DNA from: Pseudanabaena sp. FACHB-2040 | Lineage (GTDB): Bacteria; Cyanobacteriota; Cyanobacteriia; Phormidesmidales; Phormidesmidaceae | Assembly: GCF_014696715.1 (NCBI RefSeq) | Contig: NZ_JACJQO010000022.1 | Span: 586,077 to 650,076 of the forward strand | Reading direction: 5' to 3' | DNA: 64,000 nt | Shown: positions 42,523-51,272 of the stretch, one piece after another | Layout of the letters: each line of letters opens with the position of its first letter | Numbering within the stretch: the first letter of the stretch is position 1 | Program-made: the position numbers and the translations under genes | Notes under the pieces: generated by a model | Told to the model about the DNA's origin: nothing | The model's input: only the letters and a program-made list of their open reading frames with translations | The model's database searches: none

Positions 42523-43726
42523 AGTAACGATCCAGAGACAACAGAGACCAGAGCCAGTGCGATCGCATCATCAGCGCCAGTCCCACCACGCTCACAAACA
42601 TACCTGTATGAATCGACTGAGACAGGCTTAAATGCCCCGACCCGAGATAACGAGTGCCCAACATCAGACAGTGAAGGGTACACAGCAGCAGGGCAGGAAT
42701 ACTCAAAAGATGAAGGTTACGCCAAAAAGTTCCCAACGCTCGCTGGGCCCAGTCGGTGCTAGTCAGTGCCAGCGGCAGCATCAATACTAGGGCCGAAGCC
42801 CCCATGATTACGCCCCACTGATGCCTGGGCAGCATAAACTCAAAGGCCCGAAAGTTCCAGCCCCAGCTATGCTCTACCATCTGCACACTGTGGGCCAGAG
42901 AAAGGATAAACGCACCCACACCCAGCACTCGGCGGTAGCGCAAAGGCCCGCTCCAGAGCTTGCTGATAGGCCGCGCCACTAGCGCCAGCACCAGCGCCAC
43001 CAGTGCCCCATAGCCAGCGTAGTCAGTCATGGCTTCGCCAGTTCGCATCAGCGTTAGCACGCCAATCAGCAGCGTCAACCAACCGCCCAAGCGAAATAGC
43101 TGGCTGCGTCGGTCTTGGCCCAGCCAGCTGGCAGATAGTCCTACCCCTAGCATGATTGGAAGCGTACCTAGGCCAAAAGCCAGCATAGTAGCAGCTCCAA
43201 TCGCCGGATGAGCCGTCTCGGCGGCCTTGATCTGAGCAGCGTAGAGAAATCCACAGGGAATTAGCCCCCATACCAACCCTAGCAGCAGCGGCGTCCACCA
43301 CTGACGGCTGAGCGAGAAGCGGGTCAACGTCTTTTGCAGCCGCTCGTGCAGCTGCCCTTGTAGCATGGGGTGCAGAAACGGCAGTTTGGGCAACAGCCCC
43401 GGACTCACTTGGGCCAGCCCAAACCAAATCAGCAGCCCGCCGGTTCCCAGCGCCATTGCCCGCCGCAGGCCGCTGCCGATGCCAGCCACCTGCCCCCCTG
43501 CCACCAGCACTGAACCAATGCCGCCAATAACAGCACCGATCAAGGCATAGCTCAAAAGCCGCCCCAAATTCAGCAGCAGGTGAAATCTCACCGACTGCCA
43601 GCGAGAAGGAACCGCCTCAGCAGGGTGCCCCAGGGAAAAGGCCACCGTAAGTGGGCCACACATGCCCAAGCAGTGGCCAAAACTGCCCAAAAACCCCAGG
43701 CTGGTGATCAAAAACAGGTCGAGCAT
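42500..43726 (-). CDS. DsbD_2/TauE-like membrane domain fused to reductase-like domain
   Basis: A 408-aa polytopic membrane protein. Residues 1-215 carry GHCLGMCGPL (Cys19, Cys23) and the LGLVWGLIPCGFLYAA block, both characteristic of the DsbD_2 (sulfite exporter TauE/SafE-like) family that often sits with copper and cytochrome oxidase assembly genes. From about 265 a second set of helices carries histidines in LSLAHSVQMVEHSW and LHLLSIPALLLCTLHC, the spacing expected for a ferric-reductase-like b-haem domain. Electron transfer across the membrane to reduce metal or thiols is a plausible joint role. It overlaps the next gene by 23 bases. Confidence 0.8.
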   Translation of the reverse strand: MLDLFLITSLGFLGSFGHCLGMCGPLTVAFSLGHPAEAVPSRWQSVRFHLLLNLGRLLSYALIGAVIGGIGSVLVAGGQVAGIGSGLRRAMALGTGGLLIWFGLAQVSPGLLPKLPFLHPMLQGQLHERLQKTLTRFSLSRQWWTPLLLGLVWGLIPCGFLYAAQIKAAETAHPAIGAATMLAFGLGTLPIMLGVGLSASWLGQDRRSQLFRLGGWLTLLIGVLTLMRTGEAMTDYAGYGALVALVLALVARPISKLWSGPLRYRRVLGVGAFILSLAHSVQMVEHSWGWNFRAFEFMLPRHQWGVIMGASALVLMLPLALTSTDWAQRALGTFWRNLHLLSIPALLLCTLHCLMLGTRYLGSGHLSLSQSIHTGMFVSVVGLALMMRSHWLWSLLSLDRYYVPPKRS

Positions 43727-43814
43727 GGGCTCATCGCATCCGGGCTAAAGCTCCATAGACATCCTAATGAACTGAGCTGCACTGTGGAATCTGCCAGCTA
43801 ACAGCTTAGAGGGC

Positions 43815-44645
43815 TTATAAATTCAAAAACTTCTCTAGCGCTGCCACCATCGCCGGAGGCCAGCGCCGCACCGTGCGCACCCAGTCGAGGTCTTTGTAGC
43901 GCCCATCTAGGCCCACTACAGCCACCCAGTTGCTCTCGGCTTCTCCCCGCTGGCCAGCTTCCCACAGGGCTGCTGTGAGCGCTGCTCGGGCATCGGGGAA
44001 GTTGGGATACTTGCGGCTGAGCCCCCGAAACTGACGGATGGCCTGATCTGTCTCCCCGATTTGATAGAGCGCCAAGGCTTCATTAATGCGGGCAAAGGAA
44101 AACTGTGGGTCTAGCGTTACAGCCTCACGGTAGTCTTTGAGGGCTGCCTCCCACTGGCCTAGCCCCGCTCTGGCATTGCCTCGATTGTTGTAGGCAGCCG
44201 CATCTTTAGAGTTGATTGTAAGGAGGTGGGTGTAGTCTGCGATCGCATCTTCCCACCGCCCCAAACCTTCTAGGGCCGCTCCCCGGTTCAGATAAGGATC
44301 AGGTTCATTAGGGGCCAGTTCAATGGCCTGGGTGTAGTCTGCTAGCGCCTCGGTCAGCTTGTTTTGGCTCACCCGCGTGTTGCCCCGGTTGCTCCAGACA
44401 GCCGGTTCATCGGGCAGGTACTCGATCAGTTCGCTCCACAGATCTTCAGCAGCGGCAAACTGACCTGCCTGGGATGCAGCAAAAGCCGACTGTTTTAACT
44501 CAGTGATGGTCTGAATATCGCCGGGAGAAAAGATCGCAGGATCAGAGGCGGCAGACTGAGCCAAGGCGCTGCCGCCATAGGCTAGCCCCACCCATAGAGC
44601 CAAAACCAGCCCCAAAACCTTGGAGAAAATAGAAGACAACCCCAT
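43815..44645 (-). CDS. Secreted tetratricopeptide-repeat protein
   Basis: A 276-aa protein with a signal peptide (1-31, ending GGSALAQS). At least four TPR units follow (about residues 50-220), for example AVWSNRGNTRVSQNKLTEAL and AAYNNRGNARAGLGQWEAAL. The repeats should form a protein-binding superhelix in the periplasm or thylakoid lumen. The longer reading frame starting at 44804 reads through the repeat element and has no sense as protein, so the ATG at 44645 is the start. A partner is not evident. Confidence 0.85.
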   Translation of the reverse strand: MGLSSIFSKVLGLVLALWVGLAYGGSALAQSAASDPAIFSPGDIQTITELKQSAFAASQAGQFAAAEDLWSELIEYLPDEPAVWSNRGNTRVSQNKLTEALADYTQAIELAPNEPDPYLNRGAALEGLGRWEDAIADYTHLLTINSKDAAAYNNRGNARAGLGQWEAALKDYREAVTLDPQFSFARINEALALYQIGETDQAIRQFRGLSRKYPNFPDARAALTAALWEAGQRGEAESNWVAVVGLDGRYKDLDWVRTVRRWPPAMVAALEKFLNL

Positions 44646-44681
44646 TGCAAAACTCCCAACATGCCATGTCTCGATTATCCC

Positions 44682-44757
44682 CTGTAGGGGCAAAGCATGG
44701 TGTCTAGGCTTTTTATAACCTTGCCAAACCAAGCGCTGCAATGCTTTGCCCCTACAG
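44682..44757. repeat. 17-bp inverted repeat element at ruvB end
   Basis: CTGTAGGGGCAAAGCAT (44682-44698) and its perfect complement (44741-44757) enclose 42 bases. The right arm includes the TAG stop codon of ruvB. The core GGGGCAAAGCAT resembles the repeat after sodB at 54889. It looks like a small dispersed cyanobacterial repeat; no target duplication is visible. Confidence 0.7.
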
Positions 44758-45897
44758 CAACGGCAGCTGTTGCCCACCCACAGCAAACGGGACTGTTTTG
44801 GCATCGTAGCCCAGGTGGCGGCAGGCAGCGGCAGTAATCACGCGGCCTCGGGGGGTTCTTTGCAGGTAGCCAATCTGCATCAGGTAGGGTTCGTAGACTT
44901 CCTCAATTGTTTGGGCATCTTCTCCGGTGGCTGCCGCCATCGTATCGACCCCCACTGGCCCACCACTAAAGTTTTCGATCATCAGCGTTAGCAGACGTCG
45001 ATCGGTCCAGTCCAACCCACAAGGATCGACGTTAAAGAGTTCTAGCGCCTCAGCGGCAATGGTTTCAGTGATGGGGCCAGAGGCTTTCACCTCGACATAG
45101 TCGCGCACCCGCCTGAGCAACCGGTTAGCAATTCGAGGGGTGCCTCGGGCTCGACGGGCAATTTCTGCCGCGCCAGCCGCCTCAATCGGAGTATTCAGCA
45201 CCTGGGCCGTGCGGATCACAATTTGGGTAAGTTCATCAATCTCGTAAAATCGCAGCCGCTGGATCAGGCCAAAGCGATCGCGCAGCGGCGAAGTCAACGC
45301 CCCTACCCGCGTGGTTGCCCCCACCAGCGTAAACGGCTGCAGTGGAATGCTGCGAGTGCGGGCGCTCTGGCCCTTACCAATTGTGATATCCAGCCGCGAA
45401 TCTTCCATGGCCGGATAAAGAATCTCTTCAGTAACGCGAGGCAGGCGGTGAATTTCGTCAATAAACAGTACATCGCCCGGTTTCAGGTTCACCAGCAGGC
45501 CAGCAATATCACGGGGCCGCTCCAAAGCCGGAGCTGTGGTGATCTTGCACTCCACGCCCATTTCCTGGGCCAAAATTAGCGCCATCGTCGTTTTGCCCAG
45601 GCCGGGCGGCCCATAGAGCAGCAGGTGATCGAGCGGCTCTTGGCGCGACTTGGCAGCTTGAATGGCAATATCGAGTACTTCCTTCAGCGCCTTTTGACCG
45701 ATATAGTCAGCTAGCCGCTTGGGCCGCAGGCTATCGTCGGGACCTTTGCGCTCATCGTCTTCAGGTTCACCATCGCGCACCAGCGACAGCGCTGGAGTCA
45801 GCACCTCTGCCGCAGACTGCTCCGGCTTGGATCGAGCGCGCGATGGCTGGGCATCGCCAGAACTGTCAGGAGGCTGCTTGGAGGAAATAATCGCCAT
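44752..45897 (-). CDS. ruvB: Holliday junction branch migration helicase RuvB
   Basis: A 381-aa AAA+ ATPase. Walker A is GPPGLGKT (96-103), Walker B lies in [11 protein letters not shown], sensor I in [10 protein letters not shown], and the C-terminal winged helix ends with [20 protein letters not shown]. It drives branch migration with RuvA in recombinational repair. The first 50 residues are a cyanobacterial extension. About 17 residues extend past the usual RHLG ending, and the final Leu and stop are supplied by the adjacent inverted repeat. RuvA and RuvC are not in the window. Confidence 0.95.
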   Translation of the reverse strand: MAIISSKQPPDSSGDAQPSRARSKPEQSAAEVLTPALSLVRDGEPEDDERKGPDDSLRPKRLADYIGQKALKEVLDIAIQAAKSRQEPLDHLLLYGPPGLGKTTMALILAQEMGVECKITTAPALERPRDIAGLLVNLKPGDVLFIDEIHRLPRVTEEILYPAMEDSRLDITIGKGQSARTRSIPLQPFTLVGATTRVGALTSPLRDRFGLIQRLRFYEIDELTQIVIRTAQVLNTPIEAAGAAEIARRARGTPRIANRLLRRVRDYVEVKASGPITETIAAEALELFNVDPCGLDWTDRRLLTLMIENFSGGPVGVDTMAAATGEDAQTIEEVYEPYLMQIGYLQRTPRGRVITAAACRHLGYDAKTVPFAVGGQQLPLL

Positions 45898-45948
45898 AGC
45901 TGCTCACAATGCCAGGGTTGCCCCTCATCTTATCCTGGTTCAGATGCA

Positions 45949-46947
45949 CTATCTAGGCATAATCCCGTGTACACGGAATAGATCGGCTAGGGTGGGGCAG
46001 TAGGGCTGCAGGCCAAAAGTGGCTGGACTGACCGCATTGGCATACACAAAATGGCGGTAGCGAACACAGAAATAGTCCCATGGAGCCATCTGAATACGAA
46101 ACACCCGAATAATCACATCTGCTAACTTTGGAGACAGCGGAATGCGGAAAAGAATCGGTTTACCCACGTAGGCGCTGGCCTCTTCGACTGCCTGATCGAC
46201 AGTCAGGCCAGGGTTGCCCAGCACGTATTCACGATAGCCATTCTGAGAGGGGTGCTCGATCAAATAGCGAATTACCCAGGCAATGTCTTGAGCGTGGGCA
46301 AAGTGGAAACCGCCATCTGCTTTGAGAAAGCGAATTAGACCCAGCCATTTGGTAACGTCTGCTAGCCCAGCGGAGATAAAAGAGTAGGGTTTGTCTTTAT
46401 CACCTCCAAACACTAGGGTTGGGAACACGGTCGTAAGTTTGGGGTATAGCACCAGTTTGGGCAGGTGTCGATGGCATTCATACTTGCTTCGAATATAGTC
46501 AGTGCCGATTTCGCCCGCTTCTTTCAGGGGCTGATTTTGCCGATCGAGAATGCTGGCGGTAGAAAAGTAAATGACCTGCTCACACCGCTGCGGGTCAAGC
46601 AGGTTGATCAGGTCTAAATTGCGGTTGAGATTGATGTCAAAGACCAGTTGCTCGCTGCCACCCCAACAGGCTGCCGCCAGCACCGCTACATCTATGGTAG
46701 AAAGCAGCTCGGCGAATTGATCGATCTGTCCGAGATCGCCCTGCAGGATGTGGACTCGCGGATTGCCCTGTAGCGGCAGCTTCAGCCTGCCAGGGTCGCG
46801 TACCAGCAGAAATAGTTCGTGGGGGGTGCCCTCTAGCAGCGCTTCCACAATGTAGTGCCCAATGCAGCCGCTAGCGCCAGTAATGAAGATGCGCTTGGCC
46901 GCAGCCTGCTGGGGCGGAGAAGAAGAGGGTTGATTCGAAAGACTCAA
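45949..46947 (-). CDS. NAD-dependent epimerase/dehydratase, extended SDR
   Basis: A 332-aa Rossmann enzyme of the extended SDR group. The cofactor motif TGASGCIG is at 23-30, and a Ser/Tyr region is present around YFSTASILDRQNQPL and TDYIRSKYECH, giving the YxxxK-like SKYEC element (Tyr-x-x-x-Lys is shifted to YIRSK). The substrate, probably a nucleotide sugar or isoprenoid, is unknown. The gene is divergent from the first pilin-like gene and lies 51 bases beyond ruvB's start, on the same strand. Confidence 0.8.
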   Translation of the reverse strand: MSLSNQPSSSPPQQAAAKRIFITGASGCIGHYIVEALLEGTPHELFLLVRDPGRLKLPLQGNPRVHILQGDLGQIDQFAELLSTIDVAVLAAACWGGSEQLVFDINLNRNLDLINLLDPQRCEQVIYFSTASILDRQNQPLKEAGEIGTDYIRSKYECHRHLPKLVLYPKLTTVFPTLVFGGDKDKPYSFISAGLADVTKWLGLIRFLKADGGFHFAHAQDIAWVIRYLIEHPSQNGYREYVLGNPGLTVDQAVEEASAYVGKPILFRIPLSPKLADVIIRVFRIQMAPWDYFCVRYRHFVYANAVSPATFGLQPYCPTLADLFRVHGIMPR

Positions 46948-47168
46948 GGGTACTTAGCCAAAACTGGGGACACATCAGCGAACAAATCGCTCTGATCCAT
47001 TATTCAGCCAATATTCCTTCTGGCAAGGGCTGGGCTTCTTTTCGGGCAGTTTCCTGATTTGCCTAGGGCAGGGCCGTATAGGTACTTAAGTCAAAATAAA
47101 CACTTGGTCAACCGAGATTCTCTCAGTATTTTTTCACCAGGGGCAGCCGGAATTACTTAAAAACGCTG

Positions 47169-47696
47169 ATGAAAAGGCCCAATCTTTACCCCCGACTAAC
47201 ACGGCCGCAGCCCCTTTGCCGCCTTAAGTCAACGGACTCCTCTGGTTTCACCCTGATTGAAATGCTGGTCGTCATTGTCATTATGGCGATCTTGGCTGCG
47301 ATCGCATTTCCCGCTTTCCTCGGTCAAGTCCGTCGCGCTCAGGAAACCGAAGCCCTAACCTACATGGGGTCGATTAACCGCGCTCAGCAGGCTTACCGCC
47401 TCGACAGCCCTACCTTTGCCAACTCAATTGAGAAGCTCGGCATTGGTTTACTGACAGATACCTCTTTATATCAATACAGCGTGCTGCAGGGTTCGTCTCT
47501 GGTAGCTGTCTCAGCGGCAATTCCCCAAGACGTCTCGCTGAAGGGGTTTACCGGTATTGTCTATGTCCACATTGGGCCTCATGGCACAGCTACCACCACT
47601 TCTAAGCTCTGTCATGGCGACCCAACTCATTCTCTGGCTCCCTCGGTTGCTGTTTCAGGCACCCAGGTAAGCATCTCTAGCTGCGATGACATTTAA
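47169..47696 (+). CDS. Type IV pilin-like protein
   Basis: A 175-aa prepilin. A 26-residue leader ends in Gly26, with Phe27 as the first mature residue and Glu31 as the fifth, in SSGFTLIEMLVVIVIMAILA. This is a class III signal cut by the prepilin peptidase PilD. The hydrophobic helix continues to residue 50, then comes SINRAQQAYRLDSPTFANS, the standard cyanobacterial pilin block. Two C-terminal cysteines (KLCHGD and SSCDD) probably form the D-loop disulfide. It could be a major or a minor pilin. The second pilin-like gene follows after 266 bases. Confidence 0.9.
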   Translation: MKRPNLYPRLTRPQPLCRLKSTDSSGFTLIEMLVVIVIMAILAAIAFPAFLGQVRRAQETEALTYMGSINRAQQAYRLDSPTFANSIEKLGIGLLTDTSLYQYSVLQGSSLVAVSAAIPQDVSLKGFTGIVYVHIGPHGTATTTSKLCHGDPTHSLAPSVAVSGTQVSISSCDDI

Positions 47697-47962
47697 GTTC
47701 TCAAATCACCGCATTGCTATACCCAGCGCTTCTTCCTTAAGGGGGAAAAAGAACAGGTTCTAGCCCTTTAAAACAGAACTTTAGAGAAAGGAGCACACTC
47801 AAAAAACCCAGCAGGAATAAGGTTTAAGGCCCATTTTTACAGCAATTTAATAGCTTAGGTGCACTTTTTTTCGCCGACGTGATCGGTAACTTGTTAGGCG
47901 TGGGTAATCTAGGTCAAGAAGCAGCTACGAGCAACCCGCTTCACAAGGAGACACCTAAAACC

Positions 47963-48514
47963 ATGAAATCCACTCTAAAAGCTAAACTAATTCAACATCT
48001 TCTCAAGAACAAGAAAGACGGTGGTTTCACCCTGATTGAACTGTTGGTGGTTATCATCATCATCGGTATTCTGGCTGCGATCGCACTACCCGCCTTCTTG
48101 AACCAAGCCAACCGCGCTCGCCAATCTGAAGCAACCACCTACATCGGTTCCATCAACCGGGCGCAGCAAGCTTACCGTCTAGAGAACAGAACTTTCGCAA
48201 ACGAGATTTCCCTGCTGGGCCTAGGTATTCAAACCTCAACCGAGTTTTACAACTACACGAAGCCTGCGCTGATAACTGGTGGCACCCTGTCAAACTCCAT
48301 CTTCTCTTCTGCTAGTCCGAAAGATGAGGCTTTGTTAGGTTATACTGGCGCAACCTATATCCTGCAAGATGATAGGGGTAATGCAACAACTACCGCACTG
48401 CTGTGCATTGCAGCTTCTCCTAACACAACCCCTACAGTGGGTATTAGTAATCCTGCTTCAAGAACTACCAGTGTAACAGCGCAACTCGCTAAGTCTCCTG
48501 ATTGCAAGAGCTAG
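47963..48514 (+). CDS. pilA: Type IV pilin, PilA-type
   Basis: A 183-aa prepilin. The leader is 21 residues (basic KAKLIQHLLKNKKDGG), cleavage is before Phe22, and Glu26 is the fifth mature residue in GFTLIELLVVIIIIGILA. The SINRAQQAYRLENRTFANE block and two C-terminal cysteines (LLCIAAS and SPDCKS) are present. An upstream in-frame start at 47879 would add 28 unlikely residues; the AAGGAG before ATG 47963 fixes the start. It is the more canonical of the two pilins. The terminator at 48542 follows it. Confidence 0.9.
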   Translation: MKSTLKAKLIQHLLKNKKDGGFTLIELLVVIIIIGILAAIALPAFLNQANRARQSEATTYIGSINRAQQAYRLENRTFANEISLLGLGIQTSTEFYNYTKPALITGGTLSNSIFSSASPKDEALLGYTGATYILQDDRGNATTTALLCIAASPNTTPTVGISNPASRTTSVTAQLAKSPDCKS

Positions 48515-48541
48515 ACAACTGCCTTCTTTGCTTAATTTTTA

Positions 48542-48572
48542 GGGTCAATCTTTTACGGATTGACCCTTTTTT
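48542..48572 (+). terminator. Rho-independent terminator after pilA
   Basis: GGGTCAATC (48542-48550) pairs with GATTGACCC (48558-48566) around a seven-base loop and is followed by six T. It lies 27 bases after the pilA stop. Confidence 0.92.
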
Positions 48573-48637
48573 GTATTTCTCATAATTTATTGAATCAAAC
48601 TATTGGAAAGGTGCTCTCTAAAGCCAACCTTAAAACA

Positions 48638-49444
48638 ATGAATACCCCTATAAAGTCAATTAACCTACTCTACTATTTGGTTCCGGCCCTTTTAGGAGCC
48701 GTACTGATCGCTGGTGTCGCTGGATTGCAGCGCCAAAGGCTCCAGGTACTCCAATCTCCCGCTGCGGGAGCGCAGTCTCTAGGGCAGCTCCAGATTGCTG
48801 AGCAACAGGAGCAAGTGCAGCTCACGGTGTTGCAAAATTCGCCTAGCTTTGGCTTTGATAATCTGGTGGCCAACTGGGCTTTTCTAAACTTCTTACAGTA
48901 TTTTGGCAACTATGATGTGCGCTCTCAAATCGGCTACCGCACCAGCCCAAAGTTTTTTGAGGTCATTGTCGATAAAGACCCCTACTTCACCCTGCCCTAT
49001 CTGTTTCTCTCGACCAGCACGTCTCTCTATGCAGGCGAACCTGAACGGACTGTTGAGTTGATGGCTAAGGGGCTGGCTGCTATGACTCCAGAAACGCCGG
49101 AAGGAGGCTATCGGGTGTGGCGCTACAAGGGCATTGACCATCTGTTATTTTTGGGCGATGGCCCTGGGGCGCGTGAGTCTTTTGAAACTGCTGCTGCATG
49201 GGCCGATCGGTCAACTGACCCAGGGGCCGCTGCTGTCGCTGAAGCCTCTCGCCAAACAGCAGCTTATTTAGCCCAGAATCCGGCCAGTCGAGCGGCCCAG
49301 ATTAGCGCATGGATTCAGGTGATCAACTACACCAACGATGAGCAGACCCAGAGAATTGCCGTTGAACGGATTGAGGCTTTGGGGGGTGAGATTTTGGTGC
49401 TTGATCAAGGTCAGGTAACTGTTCGTTATAAAGCCGACGAGTAG
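48638..49444 (+). CDS. Membrane-anchored helical protein near pilins
   Basis: A 268-aa protein with an N-terminal membrane segment (about residues 8-28, LYYLVPALLGAVLIAGVAGL) and a mostly helical exported part that resembles degenerate TPR units (SFETAAAWADRSTDPGAAAV, AAQISAWIQVINYTNDEQTQ). The block FGFDNLVANWAFLNFLQYFG is distinctive but not one I can name. A start at 48560 would lie inside the pilA terminator, so I chose the ATG at 48638. Close to two pilins, it may act in pilus function; that is inference from position. Confidence 0.7.
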   Translation: MNTPIKSINLLYYLVPALLGAVLIAGVAGLQRQRLQVLQSPAAGAQSLGQLQIAEQQEQVQLTVLQNSPSFGFDNLVANWAFLNFLQYFGNYDVRSQIGYRTSPKFFEVIVDKDPYFTLPYLFLSTSTSLYAGEPERTVELMAKGLAAMTPETPEGGYRVWRYKGIDHLLFLGDGPGARESFETAAAWADRSTDPGAAAVAEASRQTAAYLAQNPASRAAQISAWIQVINYTNDEQTQRIAVERIEALGGEILVLDQGQVTVRYKADE

Positions 49445-49522
49445 CCTACGGATGGGTCAGAAACAGCTTCCTTGAGGGAAAGCGGTGCGTTGTCGCTTAG
49501 GCACAAGGCACCGCTGGGGAGA

Positions 49523-49801
49523 TTAGATCTTGCGATCGCGCCTCAAATATCGCAGCACATCTCCCGGATACGGATGCACAAATAGGCCATTCTCGGGAAG
49601 GTCGATCACCTGGGTCCACTCAAAGCGCTCGGCGTAGCCCAGCACGTGCAGGGTGTCGATTGCGTGTTGAGTCTCGGCTTCGGAGCCGACGAGATATAGG
49701 CGCAGACGCCTGCGCCCCGGCTGCACAGGTGGATTGATTGGCGCAGGTGACAGGGTCGCCTCCCCTAGAGGAGACGACAGGAAGTATTGAATTTGCAGCA
49801 T
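49523..49801 (-). CDS. Small conserved-looking hypothetical protein
   Basis: A 92-aa soluble protein. The middle part RRRLRLYLVGSEAETQHAID and the C-terminal WTQVIDLPENGLFVHPYPGD read as a compact alpha/beta domain; no catalytic motif or membrane segment is seen. The family is not one I know by name. It is convergent with the pilin-associated gene and followed upstream by a 375-base gap. Confidence 0.6.
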   Translation of the reverse strand: MLQIQYFLSSPLGEATLSPAPINPPVQPGRRRLRLYLVGSEAETQHAIDTLHVLGYAERFEWTQVIDLPENGLFVHPYPGDVLRYLRRDRKI

Positions 49802-50176
49802 TTCAAGGGGATTCCTTTACTTGTGGGTTAGGAATCCCCGAAAAGCGGGTCGGGCCAGACATGAACGAGCAGTAGGGCAGCCTAAAATTAAGGCAGCCCG
49901 TACAGCAGGTAGTATCTACTGTCGGGTCAGCTATCGGCGGGTGGGTCCAATCACCTTCCGGTAGCGTCAGACCAGGTTTTCGGGGAAAACAAGCTGCATA
50001 GACACAGCTATGAGGATTGATAGTAGATCATCTGATCCTCAAAAACAAGTAAAAATTAATACATTTGCCTGAAAGGGAAGTGAGAGCGAACAGGTCGATC
50101 TCATACCTATTTTGTTTGAAGATGCATTAAGCCCTGCAACGGATGTAGGCCCCTGGCCCCTGCCAACACACAGATC
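49802..50176. other. Gene-free gap with weak hairpins
   Basis: A 375-base stretch between two leftward genes. It contains GGGCAGCCT (49875-49883) paired imperfectly with AGGCAGCCC (49891-49899), and a short TTTTC/GAAAA hairpin near 49977-49993. No gene, tRNA or clear promoter can be supported. The bases just before 49801 presumably hold the promoter of the small gene. Confidence 0.35.
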
Positions 50177-51124
50177 TCAATCTGCTTTGGATAAACTGCG
50201 ATTGCGACTCAGCAGCGCTACGCTCAGCGTCACAATCACCACACCGATGAGTTGCTTGCCCGTGAGCGTTTCTTGAATCGCCAACCAGGCTAGCATTACC
50301 GTTAGAGCCGGGTTGGTCGAGGCGATTAGAGAGGCCGTTGTCGCGCCGATGATGCGAATGCCGATATTGTTCAACAGGTGCCCAGTCAGGGTGACAATGC
50401 CTGAGAGCAGGCTACCAATCCACAGCGGAGTCCAGGGCAAGTCGTTGAGCTGACCGTGCCAGACCAGCAGGCTGAGACCCGACAGCACCAGCGTTGTGGC
50501 AAAGCTGACCCAGGTAAAGGGCACCGGGTGAGTGTGCTCAAAGCTCTTTTGAGCATTGACCGAGTAGAGGGCGTAGACAATACCTGAAGCAATTGCCAAA
50601 GCGACGCCCAGAGCACTGTTGTGGGCTAGGGAAAAGGTGGCTTGGGGCACTGTCAGAGTGCTGCCTACAAAGATCAGCCCCATCACCCCCCAGAGCAAGG
50701 CGCTGGGCCGAGTGCCGAACAGCTTCCAGGCAAAGAGCGCCGTAAACACGGGGTAGGTAAAAAACAGCGTCAGGGCAATGCCAGTGGGAATCAGGCCGAT
50801 TGCCAAATAGAGCAGAGCCAGGTAGAGGAACATGAAGAGGCCCCCTGCCAGGGCAAATCTCAGCTCCCGCCGCTTTTCTACTGTGGCCAGTTGACGAATG
50901 TCCTTCCAAGTGGCCGGATAGAGTGATGGGGCCAGTACTGCCATCAGCGGCACCACCAGCACCGTTCGCATTACCAGCAGCAGAAACGAGTTGGGCAGCG
51001 TTGGCTCTACAAACCCGCCTGTCTGCATCAGCCCAAACACCGGCTGCAGGCTAAACAACACCCGCACAATCACGTTTTGGAAGCAAAAGAAAAACGCTGC
51101 TAGCAGTACTAAAAAGAAACCCAA
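50177..51124 (-). CDS. DMT-superfamily (EamA) exporter
   Basis: A 315-aa membrane protein with ten predicted helices in two EamA halves (about 1-150 and 165-305). The second half ends each repeat with GATTASLIASTNPALTVMLAW, the usual drug/metabolite transporter pattern. It should export a small metabolite such as an amino acid or a nucleobase; the substrate cannot be read from sequence. It is monocistronic. The first helix and FCFQNVIVRVLFSLQP are normal for the family. Confidence 0.85.
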   Translation of the reverse strand: MGFFLVLLAAFFFCFQNVIVRVLFSLQPVFGLMQTGGFVEPTLPNSFLLLVMRTVLVVPLMAVLAPSLYPATWKDIRQLATVEKRRELRFALAGGLFMFLYLALLYLAIGLIPTGIALTLFFTYPVFTALFAWKLFGTRPSALLWGVMGLIFVGSTLTVPQATFSLAHNSALGVALAIASGIVYALYSVNAQKSFEHTHPVPFTWVSFATTLVLSGLSLLVWHGQLNDLPWTPLWIGSLLSGIVTLTGHLLNNIGIRIIGATTASLIASTNPALTVMLAWLAIQETLTGKQLIGVVIVTLSVALLSRNRSLSKAD

Positions 51125-51272
51125 GATTTAATTGCCCCACCTGATTAATCTGTCTAGCTTACTGAGATAAATGAAGTCTCGGTAAAGAGAGCGAGCAGTC
51201 GAAACTTGTCAGGTTCTGCCAGCGTCTTTAGAGCAGACTGTAACAATTTGCCCCACCCTAACCGCGATTGCT

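Noticed and set aside
44646..44804. N-terminal extension of the TPR gene
   Set aside because: It reads through the inverted-repeat element and precedes a normal signal peptide starting at 44645.
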